A stretch of 64,000 nucleotides of DNA from Buchananella felis (GTDB taxonomy: Bacteria; Actinomycetota; Actinomycetes; Actinomycetales; Actinomycetaceae). The DNA lies in NCBI RefSeq assembly GCF_041380015.1, contig NZ_CP159978.1, one strand, 5' to 3'. The notes under the pieces are model-generated. The model saw only the letters and a program-made list of their open reading frames with translations, was not told the origin of the DNA and searched no databases. Each line of letters starts with the position of its first letter. Within the stretch, counting starts at the first letter, position 1. A program made the translations under genes and the position numbers. Positions 50,149-57,528 of this stretch are shown piece by piece.

Positions 50149-51396
50149 ATGGAGTACCTGCCACGCACGGTGGATGCCGAGTTGGACCAGCTTCTGGCTG
50201 AGGTCCCCGCGATCGCATTGGACGGCCCCAAGGGCGTAGGGAAGACTGCCACGGCTAGTCGGCGCGCTGATTCGGTTTGGCAGTTGGACGACCCAGCCCA
50301 GCTGGAGGTTGTGCGGGCTGACTTTTCGCTCTCCACGCTCGCGTCAGGTACGGCGCTAATAGACGAGTGGCAGCGCTTGCCGCAGGTTTGGGACGCGGTG
50401 CGGCGGAGTGTGGACAGCGGTGCCCCTCCCGGGCGTTTTCTACTCACTGGCTCTGCTACGCCGGTCGATTCCGTCGGTACGCATTCGGGTGCGGGGAGAA
50501 TTCTCTCCTTGCGGATGCGGCCCATGGCGCTGCATGAGCGGGGTCTTTGCACGCCCGCGGTTTCTCTCTCTGCCCTTTTGAATGGAGACAGGGAGGTGAC
50601 AGGCGCCTGCAGATTCGAGCTAGCTGACTACGCGCGGGCAATCGTTTCGAGTGGCTTGCCAGGCATCATGGGTGCAAGCCCTAGGGCCAGGCGGGCGCTG
50701 CTGGACTCCTACCTGCAAAGGGTGATCGATCGAGACCTCCCCGACCAGGGATATGACGTGCGCCGTCCTGAGGTTCTTCGCAGATGGCTAGCTGCTTACG
50801 CTGCAGCGTCTTCCACGACCACCTCTTACTCAAAGATTCTTGACGCAACCACCGGCGGGGATGGGAGTCAACCCTCCAAGGCCACAACCGAGCATTACAG
50901 GGAGCACCTGGCACGACTATGGCTTCTCGATCCCATCCCGGGCTGGCTGCCTAGCAACAATCCGTTCAAGCGCCTACAGCAGGGGCCAAAGCATCAGCTT
51001 GCCGACCCTGCCCTAGCGGTAAGGCTGTTAGGCCTGACTGAGGCGACGTTGGTCTCTGCAGGTGGAGCGCACATGGTGGGACCGCTCTTTGAGTCGCTAG
51101 TTGCTTTGGGGGTGCGCGTAATGGCGCAGGCCGCGGAGGCAACTGTCGCGCACCTTCGCCTGTTTGGAGGAGATCGGGAAGTCGACGTGATCGTCGAGGG
51201 GGCAGAGGGACAGGTGATCGGGGTTGAGGTGAAGCTCTCCGGTTCAGTTACCGATGCCGACGTTCGCCACCTGCTGTGGTTGCGTGAGCAGATGCCTGGC
51301 CGCGTAGTTGATCTGATGGTTGTCAACACAGGCCCAGTCGCCTACCGCCGTCCCGATGGGGTCGCTGTAGTGCCCTTAGCGTTGCTCGGCCCGTGA
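50149..51396 (+). CDS. AAA_14/DUF4143 ATPase
   Basis: The 415-residue protein has Walker A GPKGVGKT (26-33), Walker B TALIDEWQRL (68-77), a sensor LLTGSATP, and a C-terminal DUF4143 region with a PD-(D/E)xK-like segment (REVDVIVEG, then VIGVEVKLS). This family is common, usually encoded alone, and of unknown role. The Walker and nuclease-like residues are intact. ATG 50149 is the only start that fits. It is bracketed by 66-bp direct repeats, suggesting insertion upstream of fadD. Confidence 0.85.
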   Translation: MEYLPRTVDAELDQLLAEVPAIALDGPKGVGKTATASRRADSVWQLDDPAQLEVVRADFSLSTLASGTALIDEWQRLPQVWDAVRRSVDSGAPPGRFLLTGSATPVDSVGTHSGAGRILSLRMRPMALHERGLCTPAVSLSALLNGDREVTGACRFELADYARAIVSSGLPGIMGASPRARRALLDSYLQRVIDRDLPDQGYDVRRPEVLRRWLAAYAAASSTTTSYSKILDATTGGDGSQPSKATTEHYREHLARLWLLDPIPGWLPSNNPFKRLQQGPKHQLADPALAVRLLGLTEATLVSAGGAHMVGPLFESLVALGVRVMAQAAEATVAHLRLFGGDREVDVIVEGAEGQVIGVEVKLSGSVTDADVRHLLWLREQMPGRVVDLMVVNTGPVAYRRPDGVAVVPLALLGP

Positions 51397-51481
51397 GAGC
51401 CGGACTGTGTGGAGACAGCGCCTTTCGTGGGGTGCACCTCATCGCTGCAGTGTCGCGCCGAGTTGTTTCAAATTCGTACGG

Positions 51482-51553
51482 CCTAGACCTTGTGCAGCCG
51501 ACCTAGACCGTAGAGCACCACGCAAGGTCTAGGTCGAGTGCATAAGGTCTAGG
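51482..51553. promoter_or_regulatory. Four CCTAGACC boxes in inverted order
   Basis: CCTAGACC occurs at 51482 and 51502 and its complement within AAGGTCTAGG at 51524 and 51544. Spacing is 20 bases in each pair. This copies the plus, plus, minus, minus layout seen at 4771. No accessory gene follows; the next gene is fadD. It lies in the 312-base gap 51397-51708, which otherwise holds copy B of the 66-bp repeat. Confidence 0.65.
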
Positions 51554-51617
51554 TGGTCCAAATTTGGAATGAATTGGGGCCCCAATGCGCCAGCCGCCAT
51601 TTCCCGCCCACGTTCCT

Positions 51618-51683
51618 GAGTCCCCCACCTCGCCCACTCACGGGAGTAAGGTGCATAGCGGCCCGCTATCAGTAGCTCGCCGC
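51618..51683 (+). repeat. 66-bp direct repeat, copy B (fadD leader)
   Basis: Matches copy A (49762-49827) at 59 of 66 bases. It ends 25 bases before the fadD ATG, so it probably holds promoter or leader signals. Confidence 0.8.
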
Positions 51684-51708
51684 GCACCCTCAAACTAAGG
51701 ACTCAAGA

Positions 51709-53697
51709 ATGAACCCGGCCCCCGCCAGCCAACCTGCCGGCCGTCCCGCTTCCGGCCCCCAACCTGCCAGCAACCCCGCCCCTGCCGCGCCCCACCCCGC
51801 CGCCCCTCAACGCGCGCAGGGGCCGCGCGGGAACGTCGGCGAACCGACCCGCGCTGCCGACGGCCGCGTGATCCAGTGGACCGCCCCGCGTCTGGTGGAG
51901 GTCACCGAGCGCACCACGATCCCCTCGCTGTTGGCGGCGCGCGTGGAGCGCAGCGCGGACCGCCCGCTGCTGGCGGTGAAGGACGCGCTGGGCACGAACT
52001 GGCGTTACCTCACGGCCGCGCAGTTCGGTGAGGAGGTGGAGCGCACGGCGGCCGGCCTGATCGGGCTGGGCCTGGAGGCGGGGGCGCGCGTGGCGATCAT
52101 GTCCCGCACCCGCTATGAGTGGACGCTGCTGGACTACTCGTGTTGGGCGGCGGGCCTGGTGCCGGTGCCGATCTATGAGACCTCGTCGGGGGAGCAGATC
52201 GAGTACATCGTGCGGGACGCGGACGTGCGCGCCGTGGTCACGGAGACCACCACGCAGCTGGAGTTGGCGCGCGCCGCCTGCCAGGCCGCCGGGCTGCCGC
52301 AGGCGCACCTGTTCTCCCTGGACACGGACGCGATTGACCAGATTCAGGCGATGGGGGCCGACGTTCCGCCCGGCGCCGTCGCGGAGCGCACCGCCGCGCT
52401 GACCACGGCGAGCCTGGCGACGATCGTCTACACGTCGGGCACTACGGGCCGCCCCAAGGGCACGGTGATCACGCACGGTAACTTCACGGACCTGGCGGTC
52501 AACTCGCACGCGTGGATGCCGGAGGTGGCGATGGGGAAGGACTCGCGCCTGCTGCTGTTCCTCCCGCTGGCGCACGTGTTCGCCCGCTTCTTGCAGGTCT
52601 TCCAGCTCTCCGGCGAGGGCATCTTGGGTCACACCCCGGACACCAAGAACCTGTTGGCGGACCTGGCCACCTTCAAGCCCTCCTACCTGCTGGCCGTGCC
52701 GCGGGTGCTGGAGAAGATCTACAACTCGGCCGACGCCAAGACCGGTGGCGGGTTGAAGCAGAAGCTGTTCCGTTGGTCGGCCAAGGTGGCGATCGCGTAC
52801 TCGCGGGCGCTGGAGAAGGGCCCGGCCCCTGCTTCCTTGCGCCTCCAGCGTGCCATCGCCGACCGCCTGGTGTACGCCAAGATCCGCGCCCTGGTGGGCG
52901 GCAACGCGGGCTTCATCATCTCCGGTGGCGCGCCGCTGTCCACGCGCCTGGCGCACTTCTACACGGGCTTGGGCCTGCCGGTCTTGGAGGGCTACGGGCT
53001 GACGGAGACGGTGGGCCCGCTGTCGGTGAACACGCCCACGCTTTCCAAGATCGGCACGGTGGGTCCGGCGCTGCCGCCGCTGCAGGTGCGCATTAGTGAC
53101 GACGGCGAGATCCTCATCAAGGGCCCCTCGGTGTTCCAGGGCTACCACAACGCCCCGGAGGCCACGGCGGCCGCGTTCACCGAGGACGGCTGGTTCCGCA
53201 CGGGCGACCTGGGCTCACTGGACTCCGACGGCTACGTGCGCATCACGGGCCGCGCCAAGGAAATCATCGTCACGGCGGGCGGCAAGAACGTGGCCCCGGC
53301 GGCCCTGGAGGACCCGCTGCGCGGCCACCCGCTGATCAGCCAGGTCGTGGTGGTGGGCGACCAGCGTCCGTTCGTCGCCGCCCTGGTGACCCTGGATGAG
53401 GAGATGCTGCCGGGCTGGCTGAAGAACCACGCCCTGCCCGCCATGCCGGTCACGGAGGCCGCTACCCACCCGGAGGTGCTGGCCGCCCTGGACCGCGCAG
53501 TGGAGCGCGCCAACAGGCACGTCTCGCGCGCGGAGGCGATCCGCAAGATCAAGGTCCTCACCACGGACTTCACCGAGGCCAACGGCCTGCTCACCCCCTC
53601 CCTGAAGGTCAAGCGCGCGGAGGTCATCGCCCGCTTCGCCGCCCAGGTGGATGAGATTTACGGCGGCCCGGTTCGCCCCGCCGGCGAGGAGGAGTAG
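51709..53697 (+). CDS. Long-chain fatty acid-CoA ligase
   Basis: The 662-residue AMP-binding enzyme activates fatty acids as acyl-AMP and then acyl-CoA. The P-loop IVYTSGTTGRPKGTVITHGN, the LEGYGLTET motif, WFRTGDLGSLDSDGYV and GRAKEIIVTAGGKNVAP are all present. Length fits bacterial FadD15-type synthetases. The first 45 residues are Pro/Ala-rich and unconserved. ATG 51709 follows AAGGACTCAAGA. A hairpin with the dispersed motif follows the stop at 53706. Confidence 0.92.
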   Translation: MNPAPASQPAGRPASGPQPASNPAPAAPHPAAPQRAQGPRGNVGEPTRAADGRVIQWTAPRLVEVTERTTIPSLLAARVERSADRPLLAVKDALGTNWRYLTAAQFGEEVERTAAGLIGLGLEAGARVAIMSRTRYEWTLLDYSCWAAGLVPVPIYETSSGEQIEYIVRDADVRAVVTETTTQLELARAACQAAGLPQAHLFSLDTDAIDQIQAMGADVPPGAVAERTAALTTASLATIVYTSGTTGRPKGTVITHGNFTDLAVNSHAWMPEVAMGKDSRLLLFLPLAHVFARFLQVFQLSGEGILGHTPDTKNLLADLATFKPSYLLAVPRVLEKIYNSADAKTGGGLKQKLFRWSAKVAIAYSRALEKGPAPASLRLQRAIADRLVYAKIRALVGGNAGFIISGGAPLSTRLAHFYTGLGLPVLEGYGLTETVGPLSVNTPTLSKIGTVGPALPPLQVRISDDGEILIKGPSVFQGYHNAPEATAAAFTEDGWFRTGDLGSLDSDGYVRITGRAKEIIVTAGGKNVAPAALEDPLRGHPLISQVVVVGDQRPFVAALVTLDEEMLPGWLKNHALPAMPVTEAATHPEVLAALDRAVERANRHVSRAEAIRKIKVLTTDFTEANGLLTPSLKVKRAEVIARFAAQVDEIYGGPVRPAGEEE

Positions 53698-53705
53698 GCC
53701 AGGAG

Positions 53706-53793
53706 GGCCGACACTGCCGCCCCCCGCCCCAATTCCCTGCCCGCCCTGCGTGGCGGCCGCAGGGGAGGGGAGGTGGGGCGGCGGCGTCGTACC
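53706..53793 (+). repeat. Inverted pair of the dispersed motif after fadD
   Basis: GGCCGACACTGCCGCC at 53706-53721 and its inverted relative GGGGCGGCGGCGTCGTACC at 53775-53793. It occupies most of the 226-base gap before the PH-domain gene and may terminate fadD. Confidence 0.6.
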
Positions 53794-53923
53794 CCACGCC
53801 CCTGCGTGAAAAATGGTGTTTCACGCGGCGGGGGCGGGGCAACAAGAGGGCGCCAAGGCGCTGACAAGGGGCGGGCCGGCGCGTAGCCTGAACGGCGAAA
53901 CCGCAACGCAGCGAGGAGAAGCG

Positions 53924-54292
53924 ATGGAACCGGCAGCAGTAGTCGAGTGGACCCTGATCGAGGAGTGTCCCTTCCCCAAGGACCTGCCGGAGATCCTCAT
54001 CGAGGGCGAGGTGCCGGTGCGGGCGTTCAAGACGCTGCGGGACGCGGCGGTGTTTACCAACCTGCGCTTGATCGTGCGCGACTCGCAGGGGATTACGGGC
54101 AAGAAGGTGGAGATGTATTCGCTGCCTTACCGCTCGATCAACATGTGGTCGTCGGAGACGGCTGGCTTCCTGGGCGCGAACACGGAGATGGAGCTGTGGA
54201 CGCGCGCAGGCCAGATCAAGCTGAAGCTGGGCGACCGCGTCAACGTGCGCGAGCTGGATCTCTTGATTAGCCGGGTGGCGCTCATCCCGTAG
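53924..54292 (+). CDS. Bacterial PH-domain protein
   Basis: The 122-residue protein consists of a bacterial pleckstrin-homology domain (bPH_1 type): VFTNLRLIVRDSQGITGKKVEMYSLPYRSI followed by a C-terminal helix (RVNVRELDLLISRVALIP). Function is unknown. ATG 53924 follows GAGGAG. The last 25 bases of the gene and stop (54269-54293) are repeated exactly at 55406-55430. Confidence 0.85.
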   Translation: MEPAAVVEWTLIEECPFPKDLPEILIEGEVPVRAFKTLRDAAVFTNLRLIVRDSQGITGKKVEMYSLPYRSINMWSSETAGFLGANTEMELWTRAGQIKLKLGDRVNVRELDLLISRVALIP

Positions 54293-54293
54293 C
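54269..54293 (+). repeat. 25-bp direct repeat, copy 1
   Basis: AGCCGGGTGGCGCTCATCCC followed by GTAGC, the 3' end of the PH gene. Identical to 55406-55430. The two copies flank the HTH/PIN module. Confidence 0.9.
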
Positions 54294-54323
54294 GTCGGCG
54301 CGTAGGCGGCCCCTGGGATGGGC

Positions 54324-54881
54324 CTAGTGGATGACGCGCAGTGCCGCTGCGGAGAGTCGTTGTCCGTCCTTTTGGAGCGAATCGAGCACGTCTAGGACGT
54401 CCTGCGGCGGGCTCTTCCTGCTCGCGGCGATCTGGGCCACGATGCTCACGAGGGAGTCGCGGGCAAGATAGATCTGATCGAGGATGAACGCGTCAGCGGT
54501 CTTTGCTTCGATGCCGAACTGGTTGAGCTGATTGTCGGGAAAGTCTGCGACGTTATTTGTCACAATGACTTGCGCGCCGCAGCGGATCGCCGCTGCAAGG
54601 ACGTGGCGGTCGTCAGGGTCGGGCAAGGTCAGGGCGCGTTCGAGGGATTCGTATCCCTCCACTAGGCAGTCTCTTACGGCCTCGCACATTAGTGACTCAA
54701 GCCGGGTTGCCTTTTCCTCTGTGATGTCTGGCCTGGTGCGCCGCAGAGCCACGGTCATCTCTGTCAGTATCCGCTTCGTCCACTTCGCCTGCACCAGTCC
54801 TGCCTGGGCTACCCGAATCAGAACGTCTCGGGTCGTGTTTGGGTACAAGACGTTCGCGTCGTAGATGACCGTGAATCCCAT
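54324..54881 (-). CDS. PIN-domain ribonuclease, putative toxin
   Basis: The 185-residue protein has the PIN acidic residues: VIYDANVLYP (Asp), ILTEMTVAL (Glu), LPDPDDRHVLAAAI (Asp) and VTNNVADFP (Asp). VapC-type PIN toxins cleave tRNA or rRNA. It follows the HTH gene on the minus strand with a 2-base gap, the usual antitoxin-toxin order. It is full length. Confidence 0.85.
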   Translation of the reverse strand: MGFTVIYDANVLYPNTTRDVLIRVAQAGLVQAKWTKRILTEMTVALRRTRPDITEEKATRLESLMCEAVRDCLVEGYESLERALTLPDPDDRHVLAAAIRCGAQVIVTNNVADFPDNQLNQFGIEAKTADAFILDQIYLARDSLVSIVAQIAASRKSPPQDVLDVLDSLQKDGQRLSAAALRVIH

Positions 54882-54883
54882 GC

Positions 54884-55315
54884 CTAGTACAGACCCAACT
54901 CCTCGGTTAGATTTGCCAGCTCGTCTGCCGCCGCACGCCGCTTGGCGTCGTCGGCCTTCTTGAATGCGTGCAGGTCTGAGAACCGGATGCGGCGGTGGGT
55001 TCCCACCTTGCGGTGGGGGATCTCCTCAGTCTCCAGCAGCTTGATCAGGGTGGGCCTGGATACGTTCAGGTAGTTGGCGGCCTCTTGGGTGGTCATCTCT
55101 TTGTGGGCGGGTACCACGGAGACAGGGTTGCCGTTAGCCAGGTGGGCTAGGACCATGCACAGGAGTTCCGCAGCTGGGCGGGGCAGCGTGAGCCGGTCCT
55201 TGGCGCCATCAACGTCGAAGGTCAGGTTGCCCTCCTCAGTCTGGAGGCGAGCGCTGATGATTCCGAGGGCCTGGGAGGCGAGCTGGGAGTCGGGGCAAGA
55301 AACGAGCGGCGACAT
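54884..55315 (-). CDS. Excisionase-family HTH protein, putative antitoxin
   Basis: The 143-residue protein has a C-terminal helix-turn-helix (MTTQEAANYLNVSRPTLIKL then RRIRFSDLHAFKK), the excisionase/MerR-like fold of PIN-associated antitoxins. ATG 55315 was selected because GGAGGAG lies before it; the frame extends upstream without conservation. It presumably represses the module and neutralises the PIN toxin. Confidence 0.8.
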   Translation of the reverse strand: MSPLVSCPDSQLASQALGIISARLQTEEGNLTFDVDGAKDRLTLPRPAAELLCMVLAHLANGNPVSVVPAHKEMTTQEAANYLNVSRPTLIKLLETEEIPHRKVGTHRRIRFSDLHAFKKADDAKRRAAADELANLTEELGLY

Positions 55316-55405
55316 GTCTCCTCCAATCGAAATAATCGAAACCGTGGCTTCAGTGTGCCACGTTTGGCGGGCTAAGTCTCCGTAATGAGATTCACGTTTT
55401 GCACA

Positions 55406-55430
55406 AGCCGGGTGGCGCTCATCCCGTAGC
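55406..55430 (+). repeat. 25-bp direct repeat, copy 2
   Basis: Identical to 54269-54293. It overlaps the 3' end of the second PIN gene. Together the repeats delimit a 1112-base insertion. Confidence 0.9.
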
Positions 55431-56057
55431 CGCGCGGAGGCGACGGGCCAGGGCCGGTAGGCCGGACCTTTGTAGTGCCAGCCCCAGTTCCTTCTGGCTC
55501 CACCCGCGCGCGCCGGCCAGGCCGCGAGCGAGTTCGGCAATCGTTGCGGCTGCATTGGCCGACGTTGCCGCCCGCCCCTCCGCCCCCGCACCGCCCGGCG
55601 GGGTGGCCAGGGAGGACAGGAAATCGTCTGGTGTCTGGGCGAGCAGGCCGCGCCGGGTGAGCACGTGCGCGGGGAAGTCCCTGGTGTTGGCGGTGACGAT
55701 CACCTGGGCCCCGCAGTTGATGGCGGCGGCGACGACGTGGCGGTCGGCGGGGTCGGTCAGTCCGATCCCGGGCTCCAAGGCCTCGTAGTCGTGCACGAGT
55801 ACGCTGGATCCCCATTCGATCAGCTCGGCGTGCACCTGTTGCGGATCGCCCAGGTGCGCGCGCCGCACGGTTGCGTGCACCTCCCCGGCGATCCGCAGGG
55901 TCCAGCGGGGCTGGAACAGCCCGGCTCGCGCGCACCCCAACAGCAGGTATCGCAAAACCTCTGGCGCGAGCACGCAGGCGTCGAGCACTGCCGCCGTTGG
56001 TCCCGAAGCCACGGCCGCGCCCACAGCCCCGTGGGATACCCGATCGGCTGGGCTCAC
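55419..56057 (-). CDS. Second PIN-domain protein
   Basis: The 212-residue protein has the PIN pattern AAVLDACVLAPEVLRY (Asp), IAGEVHATV (Glu), LTDPADRHVVAAAI (Asp) and VTANTRDFP (Asp), similar in layout to the protein at 54324. An Ala/Gly-rich stretch near residues 165-180 contains an exact copy of the dispersed motif (55557-55572). GTG 56057 overlaps the stop of the membrane protein (GTGA), so it is co-translated with that gene rather than with an HTH antitoxin. Confidence 0.8.
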   Translation of the reverse strand: MSPADRVSHGAVGAAVASGPTAAVLDACVLAPEVLRYLLLGCARAGLFQPRWTLRIAGEVHATVRRAHLGDPQQVHAELIEWGSSVLVHDYEALEPGIGLTDPADRHVVAAAINCGAQVIVTANTRDFPAHVLTRRGLLAQTPDDFLSSLATPPGGAGAEGRAATSANAAATIAELARGLAGARGWSQKELGLALQRSGLPALARRLRAATG

Positions 56058-56476
56058 AGCTGCTTGATCACGGCGTGGTAGAAGGAGAATACGTAGACCG
56101 CAGTCATCAGGATGTAGATGAACCACTTCCACGCCGTGGGCACCCACTTCAATCCCTCGGGGATGTTGATCTCCCGGAATACGGTCATGTGCCACTCCTT
56201 CTGGAAGCGGCTGGAGCTCTTGCCCTTAGTGACCACCCACCCGGTGTCGACAGTGTCCCCGGTGGCCGGCACTGTCGGCTGGTAGCGGGCGTAATCCTCG
56301 CCGCCGGGGGTCGCTGCGGCGACCGAGCCGGGCTGGGCCACTGTGCCGGGCTGGGGGACCGGGCCGGGTTGCTGCGGGTGCGCTGCCGGAGGAACGTGCG
56401 GGCCGGGCACGGGCGCGCCGGTGGGGATGGGCGTGGGGCCGGGCACGAACGGGGCTGGGTTTTGGTTGTGAGTCAC
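56054..56476 (-). CDS. Proline-rich single-pass membrane protein
   Basis: The 140-residue protein has a Pro/Gly-rich N-terminal half (about residues 1-75) and one C-terminal membrane helix (WKWFIYILMTAVYVFSFYHA, about 116-136). No enzymatic motif is seen. It may anchor something to the membrane. It lies upstream of, and overlaps, the second PIN gene, and follows the antiterminator gene by 9 bases. Confidence 0.65.
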   Translation of the reverse strand: MTHNQNPAPFVPGPTPIPTGAPVPGPHVPPAAHPQQPGPVPQPGTVAQPGSVAAATPGGEDYARYQPTVPATGDTVDTGWVVTKGKSSSRFQKEWHMTVFREINIPEGLKWVPTAWKWFIYILMTAVYVFSFYHAVIKQL

Positions 56477-56485
56477 GGAGAGAGC

Positions 56486-57433
56486 CTAGAAGCTGGGGGA
56501 GTGGGTTTGGTTGTGGCTGCGGTCGTCGGCCAGGCGGGCCACGTGGAGGGTCAGGTAGGCAACCTCGTCGTCGGTGAGGCGGGCGCCCAGGCGCAGCTCG
56601 ATCAGGCTGGCGAGTTTGAGGGCGCACTGGTGGGCGCGCGGGTAGGCCTCGCGGATGGCCTTGCCGATGCTGCTGGCCTTCTCCACTAGCTGCTTGCCTT
56701 GCCCGATGCGCACGAACAGGTAGCGGACGTGGGTGATGAAGCGGCCTTCGGAGACGGAGACAGTGGCGGCTTGGGGGGCCGACGCTGCCGCCCACTCCTT
56801 TGCGCGGCCGCGCTCGCCCGGCGTGGCGGCCGGGCCGGGGCTGGGCAGGGAGCCGAATGCCTGCTCCACCACGGCCAGCATCTGCTGGATCACGCCGGTC
56901 ATGGTGTAGGTGTAGCTGAGGTCGCCGGTGGAGAAGCCGGCGTTGACCAGGTGGAGGGTGAAGGCGGTGGCCTCGCCAAGGGGGAGCACCCCGCCCAGCT
57001 GCTCATTGAGGGCGGCCAACAGGGCCACAGCCTGGGAGTACTCCTCGGAGTAGAGGGACTGCACCTCGGTGCTGATCGGGTACTCGAACTCGATGCCGGC
57101 CTCGATGCGTTTGATGGCGAAGGAGATGTGGTCGGCCAGCGCCATGACCAGGGTGACGGAGCTGGTCAGGCTCTCGGGCAGGCCGGCCCGGGCCATGGCC
57201 TCTCCCACCAGGGAGATCTGCTCGGGGGAGATGTCCGCGAGCAGCTGGCCCATGTGGTCGGGGTCGCGACCGTCTTCGGGCACGAACTTGCGCACCACCT
57301 TGGCGGGGTCGATCGTTTGCCCGGGTTTGAGCCCGAATCCCAACCCTCGCCCGGTCAGGATCACCTCGAGTCCCCCAACGGAGGGGTCGCGGGCAAGGAC
57401 CACGTTGTTGTTGAAGACGCGCAGAAGCTCCAT
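56486..57433 (-). CDS. BglG/LicT-family transcription antiterminator
   Basis: The 315-residue protein has an N-terminal co-antiterminator RNA-binding domain (about residues 1-55: MELLRVFNNNVVLARDPSVG) and two PRD domains with regulatory histidines (VALADHISFAIKR region and VAYLTLHVARLADD). In the family, EII and HPr phosphorylation control dimerisation and RNA binding. It would bind the RAT in the leader of the PTS gene next to it. ATG 57433 is the standard start; ATG 57457 is possible. An Ala/Pro stretch between the PRDs contains a motif copy (56777-56792). Confidence 0.9.
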   Translation of the reverse strand: MELLRVFNNNVVLARDPSVGGLEVILTGRGLGFGLKPGQTIDPAKVVRKFVPEDGRDPDHMGQLLADISPEQISLVGEAMARAGLPESLTSSVTLVMALADHISFAIKRIEAGIEFEYPISTEVQSLYSEEYSQAVALLAALNEQLGGVLPLGEATAFTLHLVNAGFSTGDLSYTYTMTGVIQQMLAVVEQAFGSLPSPGPAATPGERGRAKEWAAASAPQAATVSVSEGRFITHVRYLFVRIGQGKQLVEKASSIGKAIREAYPRAHQCALKLASLIELRLGARLTDDEVAYLTLHVARLADDRSHNQTHSPSF

Positions 57434-57479
57434 CGGCGCCTGCGTCCTTCTTTCCATGAGAGTCAATCTACGCAAAGGG

Positions 57480-57517
57480 CCGGGGGTGGCGCACCCAAAT
57501 GGGCGCGCCACCCCCGG
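57480..57517 (-). terminator. Terminator between PTS and antiterminator genes
   Basis: 13-bp stem, CCGGGGGTGGCGC at 57480-57492 and GCGCCACCCCCGG at 57505-57517, loop ACCCAAATGGGC. On the minus strand it is followed by CCCTTTGC. The antiterminator gene must therefore have its own promoter or depend on read-through. Confidence 0.75.
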
Positions 57518-57528
57518 GACGGGCTCGG

